This document shows positions 19,130 to 28,834 of a stretch of DNA of 64,000 bases, one piece after another. The stretch lies in the NCBI GenBank assembly GCA_945876035.1, contig CAMCMU010000005.1, positions 1-64,000 of the forward strand, given 5' to 3'. Position 1 is the stretch's first letter. Each line of letters opens with the position of its first letter. A program made the translations under genes and the position numbers. The stretch comes from Schlesneria paludicola DSM 18645. GTDB taxonomy: Bacteria > Planctomycetota > Planctomycetia > Planctomycetales > Planctomycetaceae. The notes beneath the pieces are model-generated. The model saw nothing but the letters and a program-made list of their open reading frames with translations, searched no databases and was not told where the DNA came from.

Positions 19130-20056
19130 TTAGTCGGGCAACGACTCGGTCGATTCTCGCTGTTTGAATTCTGTTGTGTGTCGTTTGTACGGCTCCGCGG
19201 TGACGGCCAACAGGCCCTTGAGAGTGCGAAGATTCATTGTGTCCAAGTCTTCTCCGTCTCGTTCTCCTTTCTCCGTTTCCAGGTACACCGGTATCTCAGC
19301 AAACCGTGGATCGTTAACAATGTGGCGAAACGGCTCGATACCAAGATGTCCTTCACCAATATGTTCGTGGCGATCGACACGGCTCCCTAGCGGTTTCTTG
19401 CTGTCATTCAGATGCCATGCCCGAATGCGGTTGATACCGATCAGCTCATCGAATTCGGTCATCGTCGCGACATAATTGCTTTCCGATTGGAGGGGATACC
19501 CGGCAGCAACAATGTGGCAGGAATCGACGCAGACACCGAGTCGTTCCGGTTCGCGAACCCCTTCAAAAATCTCGCCAATCTGTTCAAAACGATGTCCCAG
19601 ACAAGTTCCCTGTCCGGCAGTTGTCTCCAACCAAATTTGGCACCGTATTTGTTGCGTCCTGCTGTGAATGTCATCTAATGCGAGGGTAATTCGCCGCAAG
19701 CCTGCGGACTCCGAAGAACCGACGAATGCTCCGGGGTGTGCAACAACACCGTCAAGGCCGAGTGCTTCTGCCCGCTGCAATTCGTCGATCATCGCATCCA
19801 ACGACTTTCTCCATAAAACATCGTTCGGACTTGCCAGATTGATCAGATAACTGTTGTGAGCACACGGATGTCGAATTCCGGTTCTTTCGATGGCTTGGCG
19901 AAACAAACGAACGTCGTCCTCTGACAGTTCTTTGCCCTGCCATCGGTTGTTGTTCTTTGTAAAAAGTTGGACTGTGTCCATTCCGAGTGCTGCCGCGGTC
20001 TCGACGGCCTTGTAGTAACCGCCAGATATGGACAGATGAGAACCAAACAGCGGCAT
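19130..20056 (-). CDS. nfo: Endonuclease IV (AP endonuclease, Nfo)
   Basis: A 308-residue TIM-barrel zinc enzyme that cuts 5' of abasic sites in base excision repair. The start MPLFGSHLSISGGYYKA and QLFTKNNNRWQG are canonical. Three-zinc ligands are visible in VVAHPGAF, the WLETTAGQG glutamate, VCVDSCH, AWHLNDSKKPLGS, DRHEHIGEGHLG and VYLETEKG. ATG 20056 is selected because homologues begin just before the GSHLSI motif; the frame opens 18 codons further up. The tail is about 30 residues longer than in short homologues. It is encoded on the same strand as the upstream SDR gene, with about 90 bp between them. Confidence 0.95.
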   Translation of the reverse strand: MPLFGSHLSISGGYYKAVETAAALGMDTVQLFTKNNNRWQGKELSEDDVRLFRQAIERTGIRHPCAHNSYLINLASPNDVLWRKSLDAMIDELQRAEALGLDGVVAHPGAFVGSSESAGLRRITLALDDIHSRTQQIRCQIWLETTAGQGTCLGHRFEQIGEIFEGVREPERLGVCVDSCHIVAAGYPLQSESNYVATMTEFDELIGINRIRAWHLNDSKKPLGSRVDRHEHIGEGHLGIEPFRHIVNDPRFAEIPVYLETEKGERDGEDLDTMNLRTLKGLLAVTAEPYKRHTTEFKQRESTESLPD

Positions 20057-20146
20057 GCAATGGACTCTCTTTGTTTTGGGAGCTTCGACGAATCGGCGAG
20101 GACGTCCCAACTTAAGACGCTAAAAAAATCGGCGGCGGGACCGGCG

Positions 20147-20950
20147 TCAGTGCTTTCCCGGCGGTTGAGGCCGAAAAAACCTCATCGATTCTTTGACAAC
20201 GCGACGGCGAGAGGCGATCCGAACAAGAAGGGTGAGCAGGAAATTTCGCCAGCCGGGGACGCAGTGCTGGCGACGACGGGAGAGGGCCTTCAGCCCCTTA
20301 CGCACGACGTAATCGACATCCAACGCGGCGTGCTTCCGAAGCCAACCGGGTGCGCCGGCAATATCAAAAAAACTCGTACGCGTCACACCCGGGCAAAGTG
20401 TCGAAACGGTGATTCCCAGATCTCTCAATTCACAATGCAGCGCTTCACTAAAATGCAGCACAAAGGCCTTACTAGCGGAATAGGCACCCATGTACGCGAC
20501 TGGCTGAAATGCCGAGAGCGATGCAACGTTCAAGATCCCACCCCGGCCTCGCTGCAACATCTCAGGCAGCACAAGATACGTGAGTTCGATCAAGGCGGAC
20601 ACGTTGAGGCGAATCATTGTCAGAATCCGATCCACATCCGCGTTGTGCACCTCGCCCACAATTCCAAATCCGGCATTGTTGATCAGCAACGCGATCGTCT
20701 TGCCCTGAGCCGCAATCTCTGCCAGTATCCGTTGCGGCTCCCCGGGACTCGACAGGTCCGCCGTGATCACTAGGCATTGGGTCCCGTGTTTTGTATGGAG
20801 TTCGGTTGCCAATTCGTCCATCAATTCACCGCGACGTGCAACGAGGACGAGGTGCATTCCATGAGACGCAAGCTGGCGTGCGAACTCGGCTCCGAGTCCG
20901 GTACTGGCTCCGGTCACCAAGGCCCACTGGTTTGCAAATTGCTTCCACAC
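20147..20950 (-). CDS. SDR-family NAD(P)-dependent oxidoreductase
   Basis: A classical short-chain dehydrogenase of about 267 residues. The nucleotide-binding motif is VTGASTGLGAEFARQLA, the structural motif NNAGFG, and the catalytic Ser/Tyr/Lys are in NVASLSAF and YSASK. Similarity is to the DltE/YqjQ-like SDR group. There is no ATG near the N-terminus. GTG at 20950 puts WALVTGAS at the usual distance from the start, while another GTG at 20998 adds 16 codons. The substrate is not predictable. It lies upstream of nfo on the same strand and may be co-transcribed with it. Confidence 0.88.
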   Translation of the reverse strand: MWKQFANQWALVTGASTGLGAEFARQLASHGMHLVLVARRGELMDELATELHTKHGTQCLVITADLSSPGEPQRILAEIAAQGKTIALLINNAGFGIVGEVHNADVDRILTMIRLNVSALIELTYLVLPEMLQRGRGGILNVASLSAFQPVAYMGAYSASKAFVLHFSEALHCELRDLGITVSTLCPGVTRTSFFDIAGAPGWLRKHAALDVDYVVRKGLKALSRRRQHCVPGWRNFLLTLLVRIASRRRVVKESMRFFRPQPPGKH

Positions 20951-21448
20951 GATGACGGATCTCGCATCTACCAATAATGAAATGTGCCAAAATCCCACGA
21001 GTCGATTTCGGGGATGTCGTCACCAACGTGAGCCCGACAACGGACTTGCCATCGAAGGGGATGAAATGTTCGAGTGTTCCCCATGCTAACAAAGTTTAGT
21101 CGATGTGACACGTTATTTAATCTATTGTTCCGAATGATGGTTACGGAGCAGGCGATCTATTCCGCCGTTTTCAAGTCCGTTTGAAGCGGGGAGGTAATGT
21201 CGAGAGGCGATCCATCTCGGGTCAAAAACGGTCGATTACCCATGGTTTAGAGGTTACCAAATTTCAGGGTCTTCCACAGACACTCCCCCCAAAATTGCAG
21301 CGTACGAGACGAGATTCCACGCCTCACCGCGCCTGTCCCTTTGCACAGCGGAACTTTTCTTTTTACCATTTTTTCCATCTGCCGATGCAATTTCATATTC
21401 TCTCCAACACTGTTGCCCTTGCGAGCGTAGTAAGGCGACAGTGACACT
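20951..21448. other. Divergent intergenic region between the SDR and sigma-factor genes
   Basis: About 500 bp without a convincing gene; frames on both strands are short and motif-free. It must hold the promoters of the leftward SDR/nfo unit and the rightward sigma/anti-sigma unit, but I could not identify specific -35/-10 or operator sequences. Confidence 0.5.
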
Positions 21449-22129
21449 ATGCTCGACACAATGACCCATTGCGACATAACCGCATTTGACGAAGACGACA
21501 TGGGTGCGTCTGCCACTGAGGCACGGCTGGTGGATGAGGCACGCCGAGGGAGTCGTCAAGCATTTGGCGAATTGGTCATCCGCTACGAAAGACGATTAGT
21601 TCGAGTCATTCTGCAGTTTTTAAAGAGCATCGAGCAAGCGGAAGATCTGGCGCAGGAGACATTTTTGAAAGCCTATGAGCGGCTGGGACAGTTTGACCCG
21701 GCACAACGATTCGGCCCGTGGCTGTTTCGAATCGGTATCAACCATACACTCGACCATTTACGATGGACAAAAAGAAATCGACGTGTCAAATGGTTGTTGT
21801 TTTCCGATCATTCTTCGAAAACACAGCTTGACCCTGCTGTGGCTGACCCGCGTATTGCGAGCGATCTGCAACAAGAGGTCGAAGCTGTCTTGGACCAGAT
21901 TCCGGAAAATTATCGTATGGTCCTGATGCTGCGTGATTTGCAAAATTTTTCGACTTCTGAGATTGCAACAATGCTCAATCGGAAAGAGGTGACAATCCGC
22001 TGGCGACTCGCAGAAGCTCGAAGAATGTTTGAAGGAATTTGGGTCAAGAGACTGGATCAGGGGCACACTTCGCGGGGTGACGTTGCTTCATTCGGTTCTA
22101 ATATTGACGTTGATGGTCAAAAACACTGA
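21449..22129 (+). CDS. RNA polymerase ECF sigma-70 factor
   Basis: A 226-residue group IV sigma factor. Region 2 (AFGELVIRYERRLVRVILQF, QAEDLAQETFLKAYERLGQF, FGPWLFRIGINHTLDHLRW) binds core polymerase and the -10 element. Region 4 has the helix-turn-helix VLMLRDLQNFSTSEIATMLN...VTIRWRLAEARRMF. A hydrophilic tail of about 20 residues follows. ATG 21449 is used; a second ATG lies 4 codons on. The next gene starts 17 bp after this one and looks like its anti-sigma factor, the usual regulatory pair. The regulon is unknown. Confidence 0.93.
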   Translation: MLDTMTHCDITAFDEDDMGASATEARLVDEARRGSRQAFGELVIRYERRLVRVILQFLKSIEQAEDLAQETFLKAYERLGQFDPAQRFGPWLFRIGINHTLDHLRWTKRNRRVKWLLFSDHSSKTQLDPAVADPRIASDLQQEVEAVLDQIPENYRMVLMLRDLQNFSTSEIATMLNRKEVTIRWRLAEARRMFEGIWVKRLDQGHTSRGDVASFGSNIDVDGQKH

Positions 22130-22146
22130 GCGAAGAGGGATTTGCT

Positions 22147-22650
22147 GTGAACTGCATACAAGCCAGCCGTCTGCTTCCTTTATGGGTCGGTGGTGATTTG
22201 TCAGATACGAGAGAGGTGGACGCCATTCGGAGTCATCTCGCTCTCTGTCGACCGTGCCTTGAATGGCAGCAGCGGTTACAGCGGAGTCTTGGTGCAATGC
22301 AGTCTGTTGCCACGGAAGCAGCCGCTGAATCCTCTTTGCGACCCAGCCTTTGGCCGCGTGTGGTCGCCGTTTTGCCGAGCTTGCATCGCCGGCGAGATCG
22401 GTTCAACGGATGGATCCCCGTTTCTGTGATGGCTTTGGCGGCACTCTTGATGGTCGCGGTCTCCATTACCTCCGTCCATCGCGAGTTGCGAGAACCACAA
22501 CCACTGGTCTGGCATCTCGCCCCGCCATCTCCTTCAAACGGGAGGAACCTGTTCGACTCCGATTCTCGGTTTGCTCCCCACCCCGGGTCCACGGAGCCAT
22601 TGGAGACGCTCCTGCTTCCCGCAGCCAATAAGTTCCCCGCAAACTGGTGA
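22147..22650 (+). CDS. Putative zinc-finger anti-sigma factor
   Basis: A 167-residue protein. The N-terminal part has the ZAS-type zinc signature: an early Cys (MNCIQASRLLPLWVGGDLS), then the H-xxx-C-xx-C motif in HLALCRPC. A single membrane helix follows at about 97-117 (VSVMALAALLMVAVSI), then a short Pro/Ser-rich tail outside. This is the layout of a membrane anti-sigma that releases its ECF partner on a signal. It starts at GTG 22147, 17 bp behind the sigma gene. The sequence is short and divergent, so the assignment rests on the motif, the topology and the neighbour. Confidence 0.8.
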   Translation: MNCIQASRLLPLWVGGDLSDTREVDAIRSHLALCRPCLEWQQRLQRSLGAMQSVATEAAAESSLRPSLWPRVVAVLPSLHRRRDRFNGWIPVSVMALAALLMVAVSITSVHRELREPQPLVWHLAPPSPSNGRNLFDSDSRFAPHPGSTEPLETLLLPAANKFPANW

Positions 22651-22816
22651 GATTGTCACCTTTCGGCTAGGCTAGCGAGCGATCGATGGAACCTGTCAAC
22701 TCCGTCCATCCGACAGTGGGTCCTCGGGGGATGTTTGGCTCGCTGTGACATCCGTCAAGGCCTGACCTGAATCTCTCTAGGCTAACGATATCTTTGAGAC
22801 GGGAGTCACTCGAATC

Positions 22817-23626
22817 GTGGAGAATTTATTGGCGGGGCAAGTCGCACTTGTGACCGGAGCGGGGCGCGGATTGGGCCGGGCTTTTGCCGAGCGATTGGCA
22901 AGGCTGGGTTGTCATATTGCGGTCCATGGCATGCGTGAAAACGGTCCCGCAGAATACGGTGAGGGAACAACTCTGACGGACACCGCACGACAAATCAGTA
23001 GTCAGTTTGGGGTACGTACAATCCGCGTCCTCGGCGATCTGACTGTCGGATCCGATGTTGAAAACGTTGTTCAATCGACGATCTCCGAGTTAGGACCCAT
23101 CGATATCTTGGTTCAAAATGCCGGTGGTGATATCGCGGCGGCGGGAGGGAAACCCAACCCCAATAGCGCCGTGGTGATGAAAGAGATCGATATCAAATCG
23201 GTTCTGGACAGGAATCTGCTCAGTACGATCCTGATCTGCCAACAGGTCGCTCGTGGCATGATGCAGAGACGACGAGGACGAATCATCACTATTAGTTCGA
23301 CGGCCGCCTTCAAAGGGAGCGAAAGCAGTGCGATTTACTCAACAGCCAAAGCCGCTGTGGTCGAGTACACGCGTTGCCTCGCCACAGAACTTCGAAGTTT
23401 CAATATCGCGGTCAACAGTATTGCGCCTGGCGACACGCGCACCGGACGATTTTTGGGAACGCGGCAGGTTGCCCAAGAACGCCTCCTGGAAGACGGAACG
23501 CTCGACAGAATTGGTCTTGTGGATGAAGTGGCTCGCGTTGTTGAATTTTTCGCAGGCCCCCTCGGTGACTTTGTTTCAGGGCAGGTGCTGCGGGTGGATG
23601 GTGGAAACCAATGTTGGTCCGCTTGA
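22817..23626 (+). CDS. SDR-family oxidoreductase (FabG-like)
   Basis: A 269-residue short-chain dehydrogenase. The cofactor motif VTGAGRGLGRAFAERLA, the NAGG motif (VQNAGGD), the catalytic Ser in TISSTAAF, the YSTAKAA Tyr/Lys pair, and the C-terminal VSGQVLRVDGGNQ are typical of 3-oxoacyl-ACP reductase-like SDRs. GTG 22817 follows a GGGAG ribosome site. There are no fatty-acid genes next to it, so FabG activity is not implied. A GC-rich hairpin at 23836-23861 separates it from the oxoprolinase gene. Confidence 0.9.
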   Translation: MENLLAGQVALVTGAGRGLGRAFAERLARLGCHIAVHGMRENGPAEYGEGTTLTDTARQISSQFGVRTIRVLGDLTVGSDVENVVQSTISELGPIDILVQNAGGDIAAAGGKPNPNSAVVMKEIDIKSVLDRNLLSTILICQQVARGMMQRRRGRIITISSTAAFKGSESSAIYSTAKAAVVEYTRCLATELRSFNIAVNSIAPGDTRTGRFLGTRQVAQERLLEDGTLDRIGLVDEVARVVEFFAGPLGDFVSGQVLRVDGGNQCWSA

Positions 23627-23835
23627 GCTGAAGTCATCCGCTCGATGTGTGCCACGGACCTCCAAACACGCACGATCTCACCCGCCAATGGTCGAACGCA
23701 TCGGATGCTGAAACGGTGTCTGGCAGACACATTTTCTAATTTCCGAGCCGTCTCTCGTCCGTCTCTTGTGCTTGCCTGTCACAGTGTGGTTCGATGCACG
23801 CACAATAATCGCCTGGAGACTGCTGAAGACTCCCG

Positions 23836-23861
23836 CGAAGCGTGTTATTCAACACGCTTCG
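23836..23861. terminator. GC-rich hairpin, possible terminator
   Basis: CGAAGCGTGTT (23836-23846) pairs perfectly with AACACGCTTCG (23851-23861) around the 4-base loop ATTC. It sits 210 bp after the SDR gene and 58 bp before the oxoprolinase start. There is no T-run after it, so it could also be a leader hairpin. Confidence 0.5.
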
Positions 23862-23919
23862 GAGTAACATGAGCCCGCTGATTTTGAGGACCATGTGTTT
23901 TTGTGTGAAATGAAATTTG

Positions 23920-26900
23920 ATGACACCTTTAGTCGAATTCTGGATCGATGTTGGCGGGACGTTTACCGACTGCCTGATGAAGTCCTCTGATGGAACTCTT
24001 TCGACGTACAAAGTCCTCTCATCCGGGATCACGAAAGGTCGTGCAACAGAGTTCGTCGGCGAACGGCAGTTTCGCGATCAGGCACGTGTGGGCGATTCTC
24101 CGGCCTTTTGGAGGGGATACTCGTTGACCCTGCTCGATGAGTCGGGAGCGTCTGTGCTAAGCTGCCGCGTCCTGGATTTTGATGCTCTCACCGGGACATT
24201 CACTCTGGATGCCGACTGCTCCACCTTGATGCCGAATTTACTTGGTGAGCCGACAGCCTTCCGCGATCATGCCCTCCCCATCGCAAAGCGTCCAGGATCG
24301 ATTGGCAACTATGAACTGAGCAGCGGTGAAGAGGCGCCCATTCTGGCGATCCGTACGGCGTTGGGACTGCGTTTGGAGGAAACGATCCCAACCGCGATTG
24401 TGCGTCTGGGAACAACTCGTGGAACGAACGCCTTGCTGACACGACGTGGTGCAAAAGTGGGATTCATCATCACCAAGGGATTTCGTGACGTATTGCTCAT
24501 CGCCAATCAGGATCGACCTCGATTGTTTGACCTCGCCATCCAGAAGCCCGAGCCGTTGTTTTCGGTAGTGACGGAGATCGACGAGCGACTGGATTCTTTA
24601 GGAGCGGTCCTCACAACACCGAGGGAGGCCGAGGTGCGTGATCAGATCCGTGCCTTGAAATTCGCCGGATGTGAATCGCTTGCCATTTGCCTGCTGCACG
24701 CATTTGCCAATCCCGTTCATGAACTCTTGGTTGAGCAGATTGCTCGGGACGAGGGCTTTACAGAGATCAGTACATCGAGCCGCTTGTCGCCTCTGATTAA
24801 GATTGTCTCGCGCGGCGACACCACGGTGATGGACGCGTATGTGAATCCGATCCTGCGTGATTACGTAGGAAAGTTGCTTGGGGCTTTGGGGACCGCGAAT
24901 TCCGGCAACGTTGCCGGAATAACTGCTCCACACACACTGAAATTGATGACCTCTTCGGGCGGCCTCGTCGATGCCGCTCGATTTACCGGCAAAGACAGCG
25001 TGCTCTCCGGACCTGCCGGAGGCGTCATCGGATTCTCACGCGTCGCTCAGCGGGCAGGTTTCGCAAAATCGATCGGCTTTGACATGGGTGGGACGAGCAC
25101 TGATGTCTCGCGTTTCGATGGACGATTTGAGCGAGAGTTTGAAACGATCAAGGCGGGCGTACGCGTTGTCGCTCCGATGCTGGCGATTGAGACCGTGGCC
25201 GCAGGAGGAGGCAGCGTCTGCGGTTTTGATGGCGTGAAACTGTTCGTCGGCCCCCAGAGTGCCGGCGCCAACCCCGGTCCCGCATGCTACGGCCGAGGGG
25301 GGCCGTTGACGATTACCGACGTGAATCTCTTCCTCGGCAAGATCATTCCAGAGCGGTTTCCGTTCCCGCTCGACCACTCCGCGGTGGAAACACGCCTTTT
25401 CGAATTGTGTGAACGCGTGATGGACTCACCGCTCGGACGTCGATACTCCGAACACGAATTAGCACAAGGATTCATCGATATTGCAAATACCACGATGGCC
25501 CGAGCAATTCGTAAAATCTCCGTCTCAAAGGGGTACGATCCTGCGGAATATGCGTTGGTCACCTTCGGCGGTGCTGGGGCTCAGCATGCCTGTGCACTCG
25601 TTCAATCCCTCGGCATGAAAACAGTCCTATCGCATCCCTATTCAGGCATTATGAGCGCTTATGGAATTGGACTTGCCGACGTTCGTCAGTTGAACGAACA
25701 GGGAGTGCTGCAGCCGTACTCGCCGGAGTTACTTTCCGCATTGGAATCGGACTTCGTCCGCATGGCCACTTCCGCAACTGAGGCGGTACTGGCCGAGGGG
25801 ATTTCCGCAGATCGTATCGACACGCCAATCCGGTCGCTCGACATCCGATATCAGGGCATCGAAGCCTCTCTCAATGTGATCCAGCCGAGTGATGGTAATT
25901 TCGCCGCAGCGTATGCCACACGACATCAGCAGCTTTATGGATATACAAGGCCTGACCGTGCATTGGAGGTCGTGGCAGCGAGAATTGAAGTGGTTGGCAG
26001 GCAGCCCGATCCCGTTGAGAATTCGGCAGCGGAAACGGCGCGTGTTCCTGAACCCCACTCATGGACGGAGACTTGGTTCCATGGATCCCCACATCCGACG
26101 GCCGTCTTTTTGCGAGAACAACTGCATCCCGGCGACACATTCAACGGCCCGGCGATCCTGTGCGAACCGACATCGACGGTTGTGATCGACCCCGGTTTTG
26201 AGGCAGTCATTCTCGGCCGAGGTGAAATCGTCATCACAATCCGGAGCGATGCGTCCAACGCGACAAGCGAGCGGGGATCACGTGAAATGCCAATCGATCG
26301 ACAACCTCTCTCCCTCGCGAAGGAACCTCCGGCAGCGGATCCCATCCGCATCGAAATCTTCAACCATTTGTTCGCCTCCATCGCCGAACAAATGGGGATC
26401 GCGTTGCAACAGACGAGCCTGTCGACGAACGTCAAGGAACGTCTGGATTTTTCCTGTGGCATCTTCTCGGCCCAAGGTGAACTGGTTGTGAATGCACCAC
26501 ACATTCCCGTCCATCTCGGCGCCATGAGTGAGACGGTTCGTCGCATCATTGAGGACAATCCAACACTGAAGTCTGGCGATGTCTTCGTTACGAATGACCC
26601 CTATCGCGGTGGATCTCACCTTCCTGACGTCACGGTCATCACACCTGTCCACGAGGAAACGACCGGGGAATTGATGTTCTTCACCGCCAGCCGTGCTCAT
26701 CACGCCGAGATTGGTGGCATCGTTCCAGGCTCGATGCCTCCGTTCTCAAAAACGCTCGCCGATGAGGGTGTACTGATCCGCAACTTTTTGCTGGTCGATG
26801 GCGGCAGATCGCGTGATTCCGAACTGCGAACGCTCCTTCAGTCCGGACCGTATCCCTCCCGGTCTGTCGGCGACAACCTCGCCGACGTGTCGGCTCAGGT

Positions 26901-28059
26901 GGCCGCTAACCGTACCGGCGCAAGCCAACTGCAGCGATTGGTGGAATCGCAGACGTGGCACGTTGTTCGCGCCTTCATGTGTCACATTCAAGCTTCGGCG
27001 GCGGCGAAGATGCGTTTGGCACTAGAGGAATTGAGTCGCGACTCATCCGCGTGGAGCCGGTCGCCCGAACCGGCTAACAACGTGCCTCGGACTGTCGCTG
27101 AAGTCGGCCCACCGGCCTGTCTGACAAACGCGGAGGCCGTCAATCATAACGTCTCGCAACATTCCCAGAGTCTCGCACAACAGAGCGCCGGACATCTGCC
27201 GATTGCGAATCGACAATTCACGTGTACCGATTGCCTCGATGATGGTTCGCCAATCTGTGTGACGATCACAATTTCCGCTGGTCATGCCACGGTCGATTTT
27301 ACCGGGACCGGCCCGGTGCTGGCGACAAATCTTAATGCCAATCGGGCGATCGTCACCGCAGCCGTGCTGTACGTCTTTCGATGCCTCATCAAGGACGAGA
27401 TACCACTCAATAGTGGTGTCTTGGACCCCGTGACCATCATTCTTCCCAGTTGCCTACTCAACCCCCCCTCGCACGATGATCCAAGACAATGTGCGGCAAT
27501 GGTCGGTGGCAACGTCGAAACATCGCAACGCGTCGTCGATGTCTTGCTCGGAGCTTTGGGTGTAGCGGCGGCGAGTCAGGGAACAATGAACAACCTAACT
27601 TTCGGCGACGAAACGTTCGGATACTACGAAACCATTTGCGGCGGAAGCGGCGCCACACGCGATGCGGACGGTGCCGATGCCGTGCATACACACATGACAA
27701 ATACGCGGCTGACCGATCCCGAAGTGATCGAACGCCGCTATCCTGTCCGGATTCATGAGTTTTCAATCCGACCCAACTCGGGTGGGATAGGCAATCATCG
27801 CGGTGGAGACGGCATTGTTCGCAAAATCGAATTCCTGAAGCCACTTCGAGTGTCGATTCTCTCCGAGCGTCGCGGTCAGTTCCCTCCCTTTGGTCTCCAG
27901 GGAGGCGGGGCGGGCCAACTGGGCCGCAACACACTGCGACGGGCTGGTGCGACGAATATCGATGCTCTTGCCGGAAAAGTGTCACTCGATGTTCAGGCCG
28001 GAGACGTGCTGACGATTGAGACACCGGGAGGTGGCGGATTTGGCTTGAGTGTGACATGA
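23920..28059 (+). CDS. Fused hydantoinase A/B, 5-oxoprolinase type
   Basis: A 1379-residue cytoplasmic enzyme that fuses both halves of the 5-oxoprolinase/hydantoinase family. HyuA half: nucleotide-binding DVGGTFTD at 10-17, RLGTTRGTNALLTRRG, MGGTSTDVSRFDG and TFGGAGAQHACALVQSLG. HyuB half from about 807: EQMGIALQQTSLSTNVKERL, DFSCGIFSAQGELV, VTNDPYRGGSHLPD, SRAHHAEIGG, and the terminal GGGGFG. Full-length fused homologues are about 1200-1300 residues; this one carries an extra polar stretch at about residues 1041-1095. The ATG at 23920 directly follows an in-frame TTG. The reaction is ATP-dependent opening of 5-oxoproline to glutamate. The downstream DUF1445 gene supports this over hydantoin use. 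Confidence 0.92.
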   Translation: MTPLVEFWIDVGGTFTDCLMKSSDGTLSTYKVLSSGITKGRATEFVGERQFRDQARVGDSPAFWRGYSLTLLDESGASVLSCRVLDFDALTGTFTLDADCSTLMPNLLGEPTAFRDHALPIAKRPGSIGNYELSSGEEAPILAIRTALGLRLEETIPTAIVRLGTTRGTNALLTRRGAKVGFIITKGFRDVLLIANQDRPRLFDLAIQKPEPLFSVVTEIDERLDSLGAVLTTPREAEVRDQIRALKFAGCESLAICLLHAFANPVHELLVEQIARDEGFTEISTSSRLSPLIKIVSRGDTTVMDAYVNPILRDYVGKLLGALGTANSGNVAGITAPHTLKLMTSSGGLVDAARFTGKDSVLSGPAGGVIGFSRVAQRAGFAKSIGFDMGGTSTDVSRFDGRFEREFETIKAGVRVVAPMLAIETVAAGGGSVCGFDGVKLFVGPQSAGANPGPACYGRGGPLTITDVNLFLGKIIPERFPFPLDHSAVETRLFELCERVMDSPLGRRYSEHELAQGFIDIANTTMARAIRKISVSKGYDPAEYALVTFGGAGAQHACALVQSLGMKTVLSHPYSGIMSAYGIGLADVRQLNEQGVLQPYSPELLSALESDFVRMATSATEAVLAEGISADRIDTPIRSLDIRYQGIEASLNVIQPSDGNFAAAYATRHQQLYGYTRPDRALEVVAARIEVVGRQPDPVENSAAETARVPEPHSWTETWFHGSPHPTAVFLREQLHPGDTFNGPAILCEPTSTVVIDPGFEAVILGRGEIVITIRSDASNATSERGSREMPIDRQPLSLAKEPPAADPIRIEIFNHLFASIAEQMGIALQQTSLSTNVKERLDFSCGIFSAQGELVVNAPHIPVHLGAMSETVRRIIEDNPTLKSGDVFVTNDPYRGGSHLPDVTVITPVHEETTGELMFFTASRAHHAEIGGIVPGSMPPFSKTLADEGVLIRNFLLVDGGRSRDSELRTLLQSGPYPSRSVGDNLADVSAQVAANRTGASQLQRLVESQTWHVVRAFMCHIQASAAAKMRLALEELSRDSSAWSRSPEPANNVPRTVAEVGPPACLTNAEAVNHNVSQHSQSLAQQSAGHLPIANRQFTCTDCLDDGSPICVTITISAGHATVDFTGTGPVLATNLNANRAIVTAAVLYVFRCLIKDEIPLNSGVLDPVTIILPSCLLNPPSHDDPRQCAAMVGGNVETSQRVVDVLLGALGVAAASQGTMNNLTFGDETFGYYETICGGSGATRDADGADAVHTHMTNTRLTDPEVIERRYPVRIHEFSIRPNSGGIGNHRGGDGIVRKIEFLKPLRVSILSERRGQFPPFGLQGGGAGQLGRNTLRRAGATNIDALAGKVSLDVQAGDVLTIETPGGGGFGLSVT

Positions 28060-28141
28060 CTCCCCGGCATTGAGCCGATACCATGGCACACCACTTGCGC
28101 CTCGTGAGTGGACACTTTTCCCTAAATAAAGGATCGTATTC

Positions 28142-28690
28142 GTGGCAGCCAATCGACGTGCTGATGTGGACAAGGCTCTGGCCGATGTAGATTTCTCGAA
28201 GCACAACTACCAAGTTGAATTCGATACGACCGAGGGAAAAATCCTGCTGGATGTCTACCCTGACGTGGCTCCGGGACACGCTCGCAATTTGATCGGACTG
28301 ACAAAAATTGGATTCTATAACGGGATCATTTTTCATCGAGTGATCTCGAACTTCATGATTCAAGTGGGATGCCCCCAAGGAACGGGAACGGGCGGCCCCG
28401 GCTACACCATTAAGGCGGAATTCAACGAGACGCCGCACGATGCAGGAATTCTTTCGATGGCACGAACCAACGACCCCAACTCGGCTGGCTCGCAATTCTT
28501 CATCTGCCTCAGCCGTGAGGGAACACGCAGCCTCGATAATCAGTACACCGTCTTCGGAAAGACCGCCGATCAGGCGAGTCTCGATATTGTAAAGGCCATC
28601 GGAGCGGTCAAAACCAATCATTCCGACAGACCACTGAAAGAGATCAAGATCAACTCCGCACGAGTCATTGCAACAACAAAGCCACTGTGA
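28142..28690 (+). CDS. Cyclophilin-type peptidylprolyl isomerase
   Basis: A 182-residue cyclophilin that isomerises Xaa-Pro bonds. The family signature is intact: NLIGLTKIGFYNGIIFHRVI, then FMIQVGCPQGTGTGGPGY (the catalytic loop after FHRV), SMARTNDPNSAGSQFFICLS and YTVFGKTADQASLDIV. No signal peptide, so it is cytoplasmic. GTG 28142 has AAAGGA about 9 bases upstream. It lies 82 bp after the oxoprolinase gene and 144 bp before the DUF1445 gene, all in one direction, and could share their transcript. Confidence 0.94.
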   Translation: MAANRRADVDKALADVDFSKHNYQVEFDTTEGKILLDVYPDVAPGHARNLIGLTKIGFYNGIIFHRVISNFMIQVGCPQGTGTGGPGYTIKAEFNETPHDAGILSMARTNDPNSAGSQFFICLSREGTRSLDNQYTVFGKTADQASLDIVKAIGAVKTNHSDRPLKEIKINSARVIATTKPL

Positions 28691-28834
28691 TTGCGATCAC
28701 GAAACTCGCATGACAGAGACAACGGTCAGCGACTCATCGCAGTGGCCGAAGAGAGGGAGTGACGTCCAACGACAGTCCCTCTCTTCACGTTTTGTGTGGG
28801 ACGTCGGTTCAATTCCCGAGAATGGAATTCCACA

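Noticed and set aside
18719-19390. 223-codon plus-strand frame
   Set aside because: It runs antisense to the propeller relic and to endonuclease IV, and its translation has no family resemblance.
19967-20773. 268-codon plus-strand frame
   Set aside because: Antisense to endonuclease IV and the SDR gene, both well supported.
27458-28621. 387-codon minus-strand frame
   Set aside because: Antisense to the oxoprolinase and cyclophilin genes; Arg/Ser-rich with no motif.
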